From assembly GCF_003610255.1 (NCBI RefSeq), contig NZ_RAPS01000001.1, positions 930,001 through 994,000 on the forward strand: 64,000 nucleotides of DNA. Reading direction: 5' to 3'. How positions within the stretch are numbered: position 1 is the stretch's first letter; each line of letters begins with the position of its first letter. The DNA is from Streptomyces sp. TLI_171. Lineage in GTDB: Bacteria; Actinomycetota; Actinomycetes; Streptomycetales; Streptomycetaceae. Both the position numbers and the translations under genes were made by a program. Below are positions 24,469 to 32,983 of the stretch, one piece after another. The notes beneath the pieces were generated by a model. The model was given only the letters and a program-made list of their open reading frames with translations, was not told the DNA's origin and did not search any database.

Positions 24469-27400
24469 TCAGCGCACCCCGTAGGCGTCGGTGACGGTCT
24501 GGGTGACGGTGGCGCCGTCGGCCGACGCCAGCGTGATGCGCAGGGTGACGGTCTTCCCGCTCGCGCCGGTGTGGTCGAGCAGGGCGGTCCGGTCGGCGCC
24601 GACCGCGGCGTCCGTCCAGGTGGCGCCGTCGTCGTAGGAGTAGGACAGCCGGGCGTCGGTCAGCGGGCCGGGGGCGTACCCCGCCTGGCCGGTGGCGGCG
24701 AGGCCGATCCGGACCGGTCCGGCCGGGGCGGTGTTGTTGCCGTCCAGGTCGAGCCGGTAGTCGGGGAACAGCAGCGGCAGGGACTGCGAGTAGGCGGCCG
24801 GGTCGTTCGCCGAGCGGAAGCCGAACTCGGTGCGGACGGCGGTGGAGCGCTGCCACAGGTCGCGGTGGTAGAACCGCTGCTGCTCGACCACCAGGGTGTA
24901 GTCCTGGGCGGCGGCCGGGATCTCCCAGACGTTGAACGGCCCGTACCAGGAGCGGCCCAGCGAGCTGCCGCCGCTGAGCAGTTCGACGGCCCCGAGGTCG
25001 CCGAAGTAGGCCATGCTGCCGGTGTGGTCGGCGTTGCCGTCGCCCCACAGCGAGCGGCTGAAGTCGACGCCGATCAGGTCGGCCTGCCGTTCGCCGATCA
25101 GCAGCGGCTTCCCGTCGGCGTCCCGGCCCGCAGTGGGCCGCAGCACGCCCCCGTACCAGTCCTCGGTGCGCTGCTGCCCGGCCTGGTAACGGCGCGGCAG
25201 GTCCTGCATGAACTCGTTGAACGGCCAGCTGCTCTGCGCGTCGTGCAGCCAGGTGGTGTCGTCGGCGGTGTAGTACGCGGTGCGGGCGCCCGGGGTGGCC
25301 ACCAGGCCCTGACCGACCGCGGTGGCGGTGTACGGGTTCCACGGGCGTTCGACGCTGGTGTAGTCGCTCATCCGGACGGGCGTGCCGAGGCTGTGCCAGT
25401 TCTCGGTGACGGCGGCCAGGTCGCGGTCGCGGACGGTGTGGCGCTGCTTGCCGCCGATCGAACCGCCGTCGTGGAACGCCAGGTTGTAGACGTACGGGCT
25501 GTCGGGGGCGGAGGCCCAGTTCAGGGTGACGGCGCCCTTGCCGAGGGCGGCGGTCAGCGCGGCGGCCTGCTCGGCGGTGACGGGCAGCACGGGGGCGTCC
25601 AGGCTGATGTCGTTCTTGGCGAACACGCCCGGGACCTGGCGGTACGTCAGCACGCCGACGGCGCCCGCGTTCTTCGCCTCGGTGGAGACGGTGCGCTGCG
25701 AGGTGCCGTCGTCGGGGAGCAGCACCAGCTTGCCCTTGACGTCGGCGCCGGCGAGCGCGCCGAGGTCGGCGACGGCGGTCAGCGCGGCGCTGCCGGTGGC
25801 GGGCAGGTGCGCCTCGTCGGCGTACTGCGCGTAGTGCGGCTCCAGGGTGAGGCCGGCGCCCTTCAGCACCACCTCGGGGGCGGCCAGGCGCAGGTAGCTG
25901 GCGAACTCGAAGCCGCCGGTGCGGGCCTTCCCGGCGCCCCAGGCGGAGAGTTCGACGGGCAGCAGGCCGGTGCGCACGCCGGTGGAGTCCACCCACTTGT
26001 CGCCCCACCAGCGGCCGAGTTCCAGCACTGCGTTGCGGACCCGCAGGTCGCGGTCGGCCTGCACCTCGATCTTCTCGGCCTTGCGGGCGTCCAGGGTCAG
26101 CACGGTGTCCTTGCTGAGCTGGATCTCGGGCTCGGCGAGCGCGGTCACGGCCTTAGGCGAGGCCTCCCCGGTGGTGTCGCGCCGGTCGGGGGTGACCACG
26201 TAGCCGCTCAGTGAGTAGGCGCCGGGCCGCAGGCGGTAGACGATCTCGCCGTTGGCGTCGGGGGCCCGGCGGCTGCCGGTGGCCTGGCCGAGGTCGACCA
26301 TGGTGATGCTGGTGCCGGCGTCGGCGGCGGCGGGCCGGCCGTCGCGGTCGATCAGCTTGACCCGGACGGCGAGCGTCTCGGGTTCGACGTAGGCGTTGAA
26401 CGGGGTGGCGACGGTGCTGCCGTCCTGGGCGGTGGCCACCACCCGGCCGGTGAGGTCGCCGGACTGACCGCCCGTCAGGCGGGCGGTCGGGTCGAGGGTG
26501 AGCGGCACCTGCACGGTGGACCCGGCCGGGACGGTGACCTTGTCGGCGCCGAGCCGCACGGCCTTGGCCTTGACGGCGGAGTCGTCGTCGCCGTCGGTGC
26601 GCTGGACGGCCAGCTTCAGCGTGACGGGCTGCTCGCCGGTGTTGGTGTACGGGAGTTGGACGGTGCGGGTGTCGGACTTCTGCTGCGGCCAGGCGAAGTC
26701 GCCGAAGCCGACGGCGGGCGCGCCGAGCACCCGCTGGGTGGTGGCCGCGTCGGCGCGCAGCCGGCCCGCGCCGACCTGCTGGACGTCGCCGGGGACGGTG
26801 GGCAGCGCGGAGGAGACCAGCGCGGCCTTGATCTGCGCGGCGCCCCACTCGGGGTGGCGCTGCTTGACCAGGGCGGCGGTGCCGGCGACCAGCGGGGTGG
26901 CCATCGAGGTGCCGGACATGCCGGTGTAGGCGTAGATGCCGCGGCCCCCGGCGGCGGCGCCCTTGACGTCGACGCCGGGGGCGGCGATCTCCGGCTTGAG
27001 GGTGTGGGCGCCGGTGACGGAGCCGTGCGAGGAGAAGGCGGCGGTGGCGTCCTTCGCGTCGACCGCGCCGACGGTCAGCACGGCGGGCGCGCAGCCGGGC
27101 GAGCTGACGGACTGGTAGCTGCCGAGGTTGCCGGCGGCGACCACGAACAGCGCCTTGGACTGTTCGGCGATCCGCTGGGCGGCGGTCGACATCGGGTCGG
27201 TGCAGTCGCTGGGTTCGGCGCTGCCGAGGGACATCGACACCACGTCGGCGCCGGCGTCGGCGGCCCACTGCATGCCCGCGATGATCTGCGAGTCGGTGCC
27301 GGAGCCGCCGTCGTCGAGGACCTTGCCGACCAGCAGCCGGGCCTGGTCGGCGACGCCGCGCTCGGCGCCGCCGGAGGCCTTGCCGGTGCCGGCGATCTCG

Positions 27401-28230
27401 GAGGCGACGAAGGTGCCGTGGCCGACGGCGTCGTGGACGTCCTCGTCGACGGTGTCGGCGGTGAAGTTGCGCCGGGCGTCGACCTGTCCGGTCAGGTCGG
27501 GGTGCTGGTCGTCGATGCCGGTGTCGAGGACGGCGACCTTGACGCCCTGTCCGCCGAGCCCGGCCGCCCAGGCGGCGGGGGCGCCGATCTGCTGGGTCTC
27601 GGCGTCGTTCGCGGCCCGTACCTTGCGGTCCAGCCACAGCTTGGCCAGTCCGTCGCGGCCCCGGCCGTCCGGGCCGATCAGCTGGTCCCAGGTGCGGGCG
27701 GCGGCGTCCTTGGCGGGCTTGAACGCGACGCCGTCGACGGCCTTCAGCTGCTGGGTGCCGGCCGCCCGGGCGCGCAGCTGCGGGCTGGCGTCGGCGGCCC
27801 GCGCGTCCCGGTAGGTGGCGATCAGCGGCAGGGTCTTGGCGCTCGTGTCGTCGTAGCCCTGCCGGAGCAGCGCGCTGACGTTGAACAGGCCGCGGTCGAC
27901 AGTGCCGGCGGCGAGCGCGGCGGAGGCCCGCTGCGGGAGGACGTACTGGTCGCCGTTCTCCTGCTGGGTGAAGGTCAGCGGGACGTCGCCGTGCTCGTCG
28001 GGCAGCACGGTGACGGCGGTACGGCCGTCGGCGCCGGTGGTGACCTGCACCCGGTCGCCGGTGACCAGGGTGACGGTGCGCGGGGCGGCGCTCTGCCGTC
28101 CCGTCAGAGCGGTGGCGGAGCCGCCGGGCGGGGCGGCGGATGCCTGGGCGGTCGAGGTGAGCATGCCGGTGGCGAGGATGCCCGCCGCCGCCAGTGCCAT
28201 CGCGCCGCGTATGCGCGCCGACAATGTCAT
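24469..28230 (-). CDS. Large secreted subtilisin-like serine protease (S8)
   Basis: This 1253-residue protease has a signal peptide (MALAAAGILATGMLTSTAQASA), a propeptide-like region, and a catalytic domain with the triad Asp236 (VAVLDTGID), His271 (GHGTFVASEIAG) and Ser442 (SGTSMATPLVAG). A protease-associated insert, beta-rich domains (VTVPAGSTVQVPLTLDP) and carboxypeptidase-like repeats follow. It would digest proteins outside the cell. The ATG at 28230 follows GGAGG. It is divergent from a TrmB/LuxR-type regulator at 28436 that may control it. Confidence 0.93.
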   Translation of the reverse strand: MTLSARIRGAMALAAAGILATGMLTSTAQASAAPPGGSATALTGRQSAAPRTVTLVTGDRVQVTTGADGRTAVTVLPDEHGDVPLTFTQQENGDQYVLPQRASAALAAGTVDRGLFNVSALLRQGYDDTSAKTLPLIATYRDARAADASPQLRARAAGTQQLKAVDGVAFKPAKDAAARTWDQLIGPDGRGRDGLAKLWLDRKVRAANDAETQQIGAPAAWAAGLGGQGVKVAVLDTGIDDQHPDLTGQVDARRNFTADTVDEDVHDAVGHGTFVASEIAGTGKASGGAERGVADQARLLVGKVLDDGGSGTDSQIIAGMQWAADAGADVVSMSLGSAEPSDCTDPMSTAAQRIAEQSKALFVVAAGNLGSYQSVSSPGCAPAVLTVGAVDAKDATAAFSSHGSVTGAHTLKPEIAAPGVDVKGAAAGGRGIYAYTGMSGTSMATPLVAGTAALVKQRHPEWGAAQIKAALVSSALPTVPGDVQQVGAGRLRADAATTQRVLGAPAVGFGDFAWPQQKSDTRTVQLPYTNTGEQPVTLKLAVQRTDGDDDSAVKAKAVRLGADKVTVPAGSTVQVPLTLDPTARLTGGQSGDLTGRVVATAQDGSTVATPFNAYVEPETLAVRVKLIDRDGRPAAADAGTSITMVDLGQATGSRRAPDANGEIVYRLRPGAYSLSGYVVTPDRRDTTGEASPKAVTALAEPEIQLSKDTVLTLDARKAEKIEVQADRDLRVRNAVLELGRWWGDKWVDSTGVRTGLLPVELSAWGAGKARTGGFEFASYLRLAAPEVVLKGAGLTLEPHYAQYADEAHLPATGSAALTAVADLGALAGADVKGKLVLLPDDGTSQRTVSTEAKNAGAVGVLTYRQVPGVFAKNDISLDAPVLPVTAEQAAALTAALGKGAVTLNWASAPDSPYVYNLAFHDGGSIGGKQRHTVRDRDLAAVTENWHSLGTPVRMSDYTSVERPWNPYTATAVGQGLVATPGARTAYYTADDTTWLHDAQSSWPFNEFMQDLPRRYQAGQQRTEDWYGGVLRPTAGRDADGKPLLIGERQADLIGVDFSRSLWGDGNADHTGSMAYFGDLGAVELLSGGSSLGRSWYGPFNVWEIPAAAQDYTLVVEQQRFYHRDLWQRSTAVRTEFGFRSANDPAAYSQSLPLLFPDYRLDLDGNNTAPAGPVRIGLAATGQAGYAPGPLTDARLSYSYDDGATWTDAAVGADRTALLDHTGASGKTVTLRITLASADGATVTQTVTDAYGVR

Positions 28231-28435
28231 GGACGCCTCCAGGGTCGGGGTCATGGCGGGTGAGCCTGGCAGAAAACCGGGCTGACCGGTCATGATGTGC
28301 GCTGGCGGATCACCGCCCGGCGGCAAACCGCCACCGGGGTCCGTCCGGTGCGAACCGACGGTGCGTCGCGGGGATGCGCGGCTCCGCCCGGTCGGCCGGC
28401 GGCGGCGGATCCTCGGTGCGGCGAACGGAGCGCGG

Positions 28436-29407
28436 ATGCTGGCGGCGATAGGTCTGGACGAGCACGCCGAGCGGATCTACACCCACCTGGTGGCCCACGG
28501 CCCGGCGACCCGCGCCGAACTGGCCGCCCGCTGCGGCCCGGTGGCCACCGGCTCGCTCGAACTCCTGCAGGCCGCCGGGCTGGTCGCCCCCGACGCCGCC
28601 CGCCGCTTCACCGCCGCTCCCCCGGCCGTCGCCCTGGAGGCGCTGCTCACCGGGCAGCGGCACGCCCTGCGGGAGGCCGAGCTGACCGCGTCGATGCTCA
28701 CCGAGGCGTACCGCTCGGCGAGTTCGGGCGAGGGCCGGGCGCACCGCGACCTGATCGAGGTGGTCGGCGGCCGGGCCGCGGTCAGCCACCGGGTCGCCCA
28801 GTTGCAGGCCGGCGCGGAACGGGAGCTGCTGGCCCTGGTGACCGGCCGTCACCAGGTGGTGGCCGCCGACGAGACGGGCGCGGAGAGCGCCGCCGTGGCG
28901 CGCGGCGTCGCCTACCGGGTGGTGCTGGAGCGCCGGGCCCTGGACGAACCCGGCGCGGCCCGACCGCTGTTCGAGGCGATGGACCGTCAGCAGCAGATCC
29001 GGGTGGTGGAGAACGTCCCGACCAAGCTGATCATCGCGGACCGGTCGCTGGCGCTCGTCCCGCTCACCGCCTCCACCACCGACCCGGTCGCCCTGGTGGT
29101 GCGCGCGCCCGCCCTGGTCACCGTCCTCACCGTGCTGTTCGAGCAGACCTGGGAGTGGGCCCACCCGCTGGGCCGCACCGGAGCCGCCCTCGCCGTCGGC
29201 CCCGTCCCCGCCGGCGACCCCGACGAGACCGACCGCCGCATCCTCGCCCTGCTGCTCTCCGGCGCCACCGACCCCGCCGTGGCCAAGCAGCTCAACCTGG
29301 GCCTGCGCACCGTCCAGCGCCGCATCAGCCGCCTGATGGCCCTGGCCCGCGCCGACACCCGCATCCAACTCGGCTGGCAGGCCCACCGTCGCGGCTGGGT
29401 CGACTGA
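28436..29407 (+). CDS. TrmB-like/LuxR-type transcriptional regulator
   Basis: This 323-residue regulator has an N-terminal TrmB-like winged helix (GLDEHAERIYTHLVAHGPATRAELAARC), a central ligand or phospholipase-D-like domain, and a C-terminal LuxR-type helix-turn-helix (DRRILALLLSGATDPAVAKQLNLGLRTVQRRISRLM). This build is common in Streptomyces next to S8 proteases. It is divergent from the protease gene, which suggests control of that gene, but no experiment supports it here. GGAG lies upstream of the ATG at 28436. Confidence 0.88.
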   Translation: MLAAIGLDEHAERIYTHLVAHGPATRAELAARCGPVATGSLELLQAAGLVAPDAARRFTAAPPAVALEALLTGQRHALREAELTASMLTEAYRSASSGEGRAHRDLIEVVGGRAAVSHRVAQLQAGAERELLALVTGRHQVVAADETGAESAAVARGVAYRVVLERRALDEPGAARPLFEAMDRQQQIRVVENVPTKLIIADRSLALVPLTASTTDPVALVVRAPALVTVLTVLFEQTWEWAHPLGRTGAALAVGPVPAGDPDETDRRILALLLSGATDPAVAKQLNLGLRTVQRRISRLMALARADTRIQLGWQAHRRGWVD

Positions 29408-29477
29408 CCTGCCGCCGAAACCGTGCGGTAGGGTCTGCCGACCTTGGCCCGTCGCGCCGTCGGAGTGCTCACCCACC

Positions 29478-30365
29478 GTGTCCCAGTCGCTCACCACCGT
29501 CCCCGTCGTTCCCGCCGACGTGCACCGGATCCGCCCGCCGCGCCGGCTGCGCCGCACCCTGGCGGTCGGGTTCGCCCTGGTGCTGGCCGCGAGCGCGCTG
29601 GTCGCCCTGGTCCGCTCGCAGCTGGAACACCCCGTTCCGCTGGCCTCGCTGCCCGTCGGCGCCTGCTTCACCGAGCACGGGACGGACCTGCGCACGGTGC
29701 TCCCCGCCTCCTGCACGGACCCGCACCACGGCGAGGTGGCCGGGCAGGTCGCCATCGGCCCCGAGCAGGACCCGTACCACGACCCGGAACTGGCCGCCGC
29801 GACGGCCTGCAGCCCGGCGTTCACCGCGTACGTGCCGGACTACTGGGCCCTGCCGCCGTGGATCGGCTACATCAGCGTGCCGCCCGCGGACCAGGACCTG
29901 ACGCACCGTCCGCTCGCCACCTGCTACCTGGCCGCGCACAACGGCCCGGTCACCACCTCCCAGCGGACGCCCGGGGCGCCGCTCACCGACGCCCAGCGGG
30001 GCTACCTCGATGCCGTCGACCGGTACGACGAGGTCTCCTCGCTGGCCGTCGACGAGCGCACATCGGCCGGTCCGGACGCGCTCCACGACTGGACCGTGCA
30101 GATGGCCGCCGCCGAGCAGCAGCTGACCGAGGGCCTCGGGCGTCTGACCCCTCCCCCGGGCGCGGAGCGGGAGTTCGGCCGGGTGCTCGACGCCCACCGC
30201 GACGCGGCCGCTCGCTGGCAGATCGCCGCCGGTCTGGACCGCGACCTGCTCCGGACCGTCGCCGCGGCCCGCGATGCGGACCACGCGGCGATGGACCCCG
30301 ACGGCGCGGTGCGCCACGCGCTCGGGCTCTCCACCATGATGCGCCCGCGCGGCTGGTCGCTCTGA
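29478..30365 (+). CDS. Septum-formation-like membrane protein
   Basis: This 295-residue protein has one N-terminal membrane helix (LAVGFALVLAASALVALV) and an exported region that begins LPVGACFTEHG...ASCTDPHHGEVAGQV. That Cys/PHHxEV pattern matches the actinobacterial septum-formation domain (PF13845-like). The remaining 150 residues are helical and Ala/Arg-rich with no clear family. It starts at GTG 29478 and ends 12 bp from the converging MBL gene. Its role is inferred only from the domain name. Confidence 0.72.
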   Translation: MSQSLTTVPVVPADVHRIRPPRRLRRTLAVGFALVLAASALVALVRSQLEHPVPLASLPVGACFTEHGTDLRTVLPASCTDPHHGEVAGQVAIGPEQDPYHDPELAAATACSPAFTAYVPDYWALPPWIGYISVPPADQDLTHRPLATCYLAAHNGPVTTSQRTPGAPLTDAQRGYLDAVDRYDEVSSLAVDERTSAGPDALHDWTVQMAAAEQQLTEGLGRLTPPPGAEREFGRVLDAHRDAAARWQIAAGLDRDLLRTVAAARDADHAAMDPDGAVRHALGLSTMMRPRGWSL

Positions 30366-30377
30366 ACCGACGGGCCG

Positions 30378-31343
30378 TCAGGCCCGCAGGTGCAGCGGCT
30401 GGAGGTGCTCCGGGCGGATCAGGCGGGTGTGCGGGGAGAGTTCGCGGACCTGGGCGGTGAGGCCGTCGAGGTCCATCGTGCGGTCCTGCACGGCCGGGGC
30501 GGTGATCGGGGACTCGAAGTCGTCCCAGTGCACGGGGATCACCGTGCGCGGGAAGTCGAGCGCCTGGAGGATCCGGGGGACGTAGCGGTAGGTGGCGCGG
30601 GCGGTGCTCTCGACGGCGAGCATCGCGAGGTCGGGGCGCAGGCCGGCCAGGTTGTGCTCGACGAAGTCGCTGGCGCCCGTCAGCAGGGCTGACGGCCCGT
30701 CACCGAGGCGGACCTGGAAGGCCAGCGTGTCGCCCTCGGGGAGTTCGCCGATCGTCGCCGGCGGCTTCGCGGGCGGGGCGGTGAGCGTGCCGGGCGCCCA
30801 GTAGCGGTGCTTGGCGTTGCGGCTGTGCAGGCTCGCCGCCACCTGGACGGTGAAGCCCCCGAAGTCGAGGAACTCGCCGCCCTTCACCACGATCAGCTGT
30901 CCGGGGTCCACGCCCATCGCCTGCAGCAGGTAGCAGGTGGTGGCCGTCCCGACGACCGGGACGCCCCGGCTCCTCGCGATGTGCGGGACGTCATTGAAGT
31001 GGTCCCAGTGGCTGTGGCTGACCAGCACCAGGTCCGGTTCGCCGATGTGCCGGTCGACCAGGTCGGTGGCGACGGTGAGCGGGGTCTTCGCGTCGAAGCC
31101 GTTGGTCGGGAACCTGGTGAGGTACGGGTCGAACAGCACGGTCTTCCCGTTGCCCTCGATCCGCCACCCGCTGTTGCCCAGCCAGCTGAACACCGTCTCG
31201 CCCCCGCCGCCCGGCGGCCGGGGCTGCGGCTGGTCGGCGCTCGCGGCGCCGGCGGCCCCGGCCACCGGCAGGAGGGCGGCCCCCGCGACCGCCGTCCGGA
31301 GGAGTCCTCGTCGTCCTAACGTGTTGTCAGTCATGCTGTCCAT
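30378..31343 (-). CDS. Tat-exported MBL-fold metallo-hydrolase
   Basis: This 321-residue protein opens with a twin-arginine signal (GRRGLLRTAVAGAALLPVAGAAGAASA), so it folds before export. The metallo-beta-lactamase zinc motif HSHWDH is intact, followed by later His ligands (SLHSRNAKH, VIPVHWDDFE). This arrangement resembles the N-acyl-phosphatidylethanolamine phospholipase D/UlaG-like branch; the substrate is unknown. Start codons at 31343 and 31334 are both possible; neither has a strong ribosome site. It lies 6 bp downstream of the DUF1232 gene, forming an operon. Confidence 0.87.
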   Translation of the reverse strand: MDSMTDNTLGRRGLLRTAVAGAALLPVAGAAGAASADQPQPRPPGGGGETVFSWLGNSGWRIEGNGKTVLFDPYLTRFPTNGFDAKTPLTVATDLVDRHIGEPDLVLVSHSHWDHFNDVPHIARSRGVPVVGTATTCYLLQAMGVDPGQLIVVKGGEFLDFGGFTVQVAASLHSRNAKHRYWAPGTLTAPPAKPPATIGELPEGDTLAFQVRLGDGPSALLTGASDFVEHNLAGLRPDLAMLAVESTARATYRYVPRILQALDFPRTVIPVHWDDFESPITAPAVQDRTMDLDGLTAQVRELSPHTRLIRPEHLQPLHLRA

Positions 31344-31349
31344 GGACGA

Positions 31350-31649
31350 TCAAGGGCGCCCGTCCGGTTCCCGGCGGGCGGCGCGCGGTACCGCCTTGTT
31401 GAGGGAGCGCAGGGCCAGCAGCAGCACCCCGAGGTCGTCGAACAGGACCGGATCGGGCAGCAGGTCCACCGGGCAGACCAGGTAGGCGATGGCCGCCCAG
31501 AACAGCACCTTCTTCGACATCGGGATGCCGGTGTCGGTCAACAGCCGCTTGGTCCGCACCAGTTTGACCACCAGGACGACCGCCGCGGCCAGCGTCGCCG
31601 CCAGCACCACCGCCGCCACGGTCCACCACAGCGCACTCGTCCCGCTCAC
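31350..31649 (-). CDS. DUF1232 (YkvA-like) membrane protein
   Basis: This 99-residue protein has an N-terminal transmembrane helix (AVVLAATLAAAVVLVVKLV) and the DUF1232 core SKKVLFWAAIAYLVCPVDLLPDP, whose PxDLxPD motif defines the family. The function is unknown. It starts at GTG 31649 behind GGAGGTG and is the first gene of a two-gene operon with the MBL hydrolase. Confidence 0.87.
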   Translation of the reverse strand: MSGTSALWWTVAAVVLAATLAAAVVLVVKLVRTKRLLTDTGIPMSKKVLFWAAIAYLVCPVDLLPDPVLFDDLGVLLLALRSLNKAVPRAARREPDGRP

Positions 31650-31724
31650 CCGCCCACCTCCGTCGTCCGGTCCGCTCCGCCGGAGTCTGCCCCGTGGCCG
31701 CGATTCGATCCCCCGCGCCGGACG

Positions 31725-31997
31725 CTACTGGGTGTCGCCGGCCCAGTCCCACCGGCCCGGGTCGGCGGGCCTCGGTTCGTAGTGGGCGCGGCCGCCGCCG
31801 CCGAAGCGGCTCAGCTCGGTGGGCAGCGCGGCGCCGTCGGCGAGCTGCTCGGCGTCCCAGCCGGTCACGTCGAGGAGCAGCCCGTCGAGCGGGCCGCCGC
31901 ACAGCTCGCGGTAGGCCCGCCCCGGGCGCGGGCCCGGGTCGTCGTGGTCGGCGCCGTAGACCCGGCCCCGCAGCAGCAGTTCGTCCTCGTCGTCCAT
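31725..31997 (-). CDS. Small acidic hypothetical protein
   Basis: This encodes 90 residues, acidic at the N-terminus (MDDEDELLLRGRVYGADHDDPG), with the phrase CGGPLDGLLLDVTGW and a C-terminal AHYEPRPADPGRWDWAG. CGGPLDG is reminiscent of a small conserved actinobacterial family, but I cannot name it. It has no signal peptide or helix-rich membrane region. It lies upstream of the DUF1232-MBL pair in the same direction, with 75 bp between. Confidence 0.65.
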   Translation of the reverse strand: MDDEDELLLRGRVYGADHDDPGPRPGRAYRELCGGPLDGLLLDVTGWDAEQLADGAALPTELSRFGGGGRAHYEPRPADPGRWDWAGDTQ

Positions 31998-32041
31998 GCC
32001 CCCAGCATGGCCCCTGCCTGCGACAGTCGCGGCCGGTCCGC

Positions 32042-32677
32042 TCAGCGGGCGGCCGCCAGCAGCGCCGCCTGCGGGAAGCGCTCGCCCGGGGCGGGGTCGC
32101 GGACGGTGCGCGCGGTCTCGGTGAAGCCCGCGTCGTGCAGCAGGGCGGCGAAGGTGTCGACGGGCCAGCGCCGGGCGGTGGCGACCTTGTGGTCGAAGGC
32201 GACGGGCTCGCCGACGGCGCGGTCGGCGGCGAAGAAGCCGGTGAGCAGCAGCCCGCCGGGGGCCAGCACGCGGCGCAGTTCGGCGAGCGCGTGCGGAAGG
32301 CGCCCGGGCGGCAGGTGGATCAGCGAGTAGCGGGCCAGTACGGCGCCCAGGCTCCGGTCGGCGAGCGGCAGGGCGAGCAGCGAGCCGCGGACGAAGCCCT
32401 CGGCGGGGAACGCCCGCCGGGCCTGGGCCAGCATGCCGGCCGAGAGGTCCAGGCCGAAGGCGCGGACGCCGAGCCCGCTCAGCAGGGCGGTGGCCTCGCC
32501 CGGCCCGCAGCCGAGGTCGCCGACGGGCAACCCGCGCCCGGCCACCGCCGGGGCCGCCACCAGCTGCCTGATCAGCGCCAACTCGTCCTCTCTGGCCGCG
32601 AGTTCGCCCTTGAACAGGGTGGCGTACAGCTCTGCCACCGCGTCGTACGCCTGCCCGACCTCGCCGCCCGCCGTCAC
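32042..32677 (-). CDS. SAM-dependent class I methyltransferase
   Basis: This 211-residue methyltransferase contains the SAM-binding motif I VGDLGCGPGEATALL, the acidic strand 2 LDLSAGMLAQARR, motif III LLALPLADRSLGAVLARYSLIHLPP and a final LAPGGLLLTGFF. The substrate is unknown. I chose GTG 32677 because GGGAGGG lies just upstream and family members start with a VGQAYDAVAELY-like segment. It is divergent from the PheRS-like gene across a 306-bp region. Confidence 0.87.
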   Translation of the reverse strand: MTAGGEVGQAYDAVAELYATLFKGELAAREDELALIRQLVAAPAVAGRGLPVGDLGCGPGEATALLSGLGVRAFGLDLSAGMLAQARRAFPAEGFVRGSLLALPLADRSLGAVLARYSLIHLPPGRLPHALAELRRVLAPGGLLLTGFFAADRAVGEPVAFDHKVATARRWPVDTFAALLHDAGFTETARTVRDPAPGERFPQAALLAAAR

Positions 32678-32983
32678 CTTGCGCCCTCCCGTGCCGTCAC
32701 CGAGGTCGCCGAGCCTACCGGCCCGCCCCGAGACGGCCCGGTGCGAAAAGGCGGTTGCCGCCGACCGGGTCGGGGTGCTTAGACTCGGGGCGTGGCCGTC
32801 GTAGCGATCTCTCGCCGATTTACCGGCCCCCCGGCTCCCGATGGGTGCCGCAGGGGTCGGGTTTCGCCACGCCGGTAGAGGAGTCTCCGGCCGAGCGGGT
32901 CGGTCCCGGTCGGCAGGTCGTGCCCAGGGGCCGGGGGGTGTCGTTGTCCCCCTCTTCTCCCCCACCGTGGCCCGGAGGCCGTC
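32678..32983 (+). promoter_or_regulatory. Promoter and long leader of the PheRS-like gene
   Basis: This gene-free region carries TTGCCG (32755-32760) and TAGACT (32780-32785), a -35/-10 pair with a wide 19-bp spacer. It would give a leader of about 190 bases before the ATG at 32984. The leader can fold: TACCGGC (about 32820) faces GCCGGTA (about 32870), and near 32935-32955 GGGGG faces CCCCC followed by TCTTCTC. No T-box sequence was found. Attenuation is possible but unproven. Confidence 0.4.

Noticed and set aside
32786..32983. T-box riboswitch before the PheRS-like gene
   Set aside because: The conserved T-box sequence and a clear specifier loop were not found.
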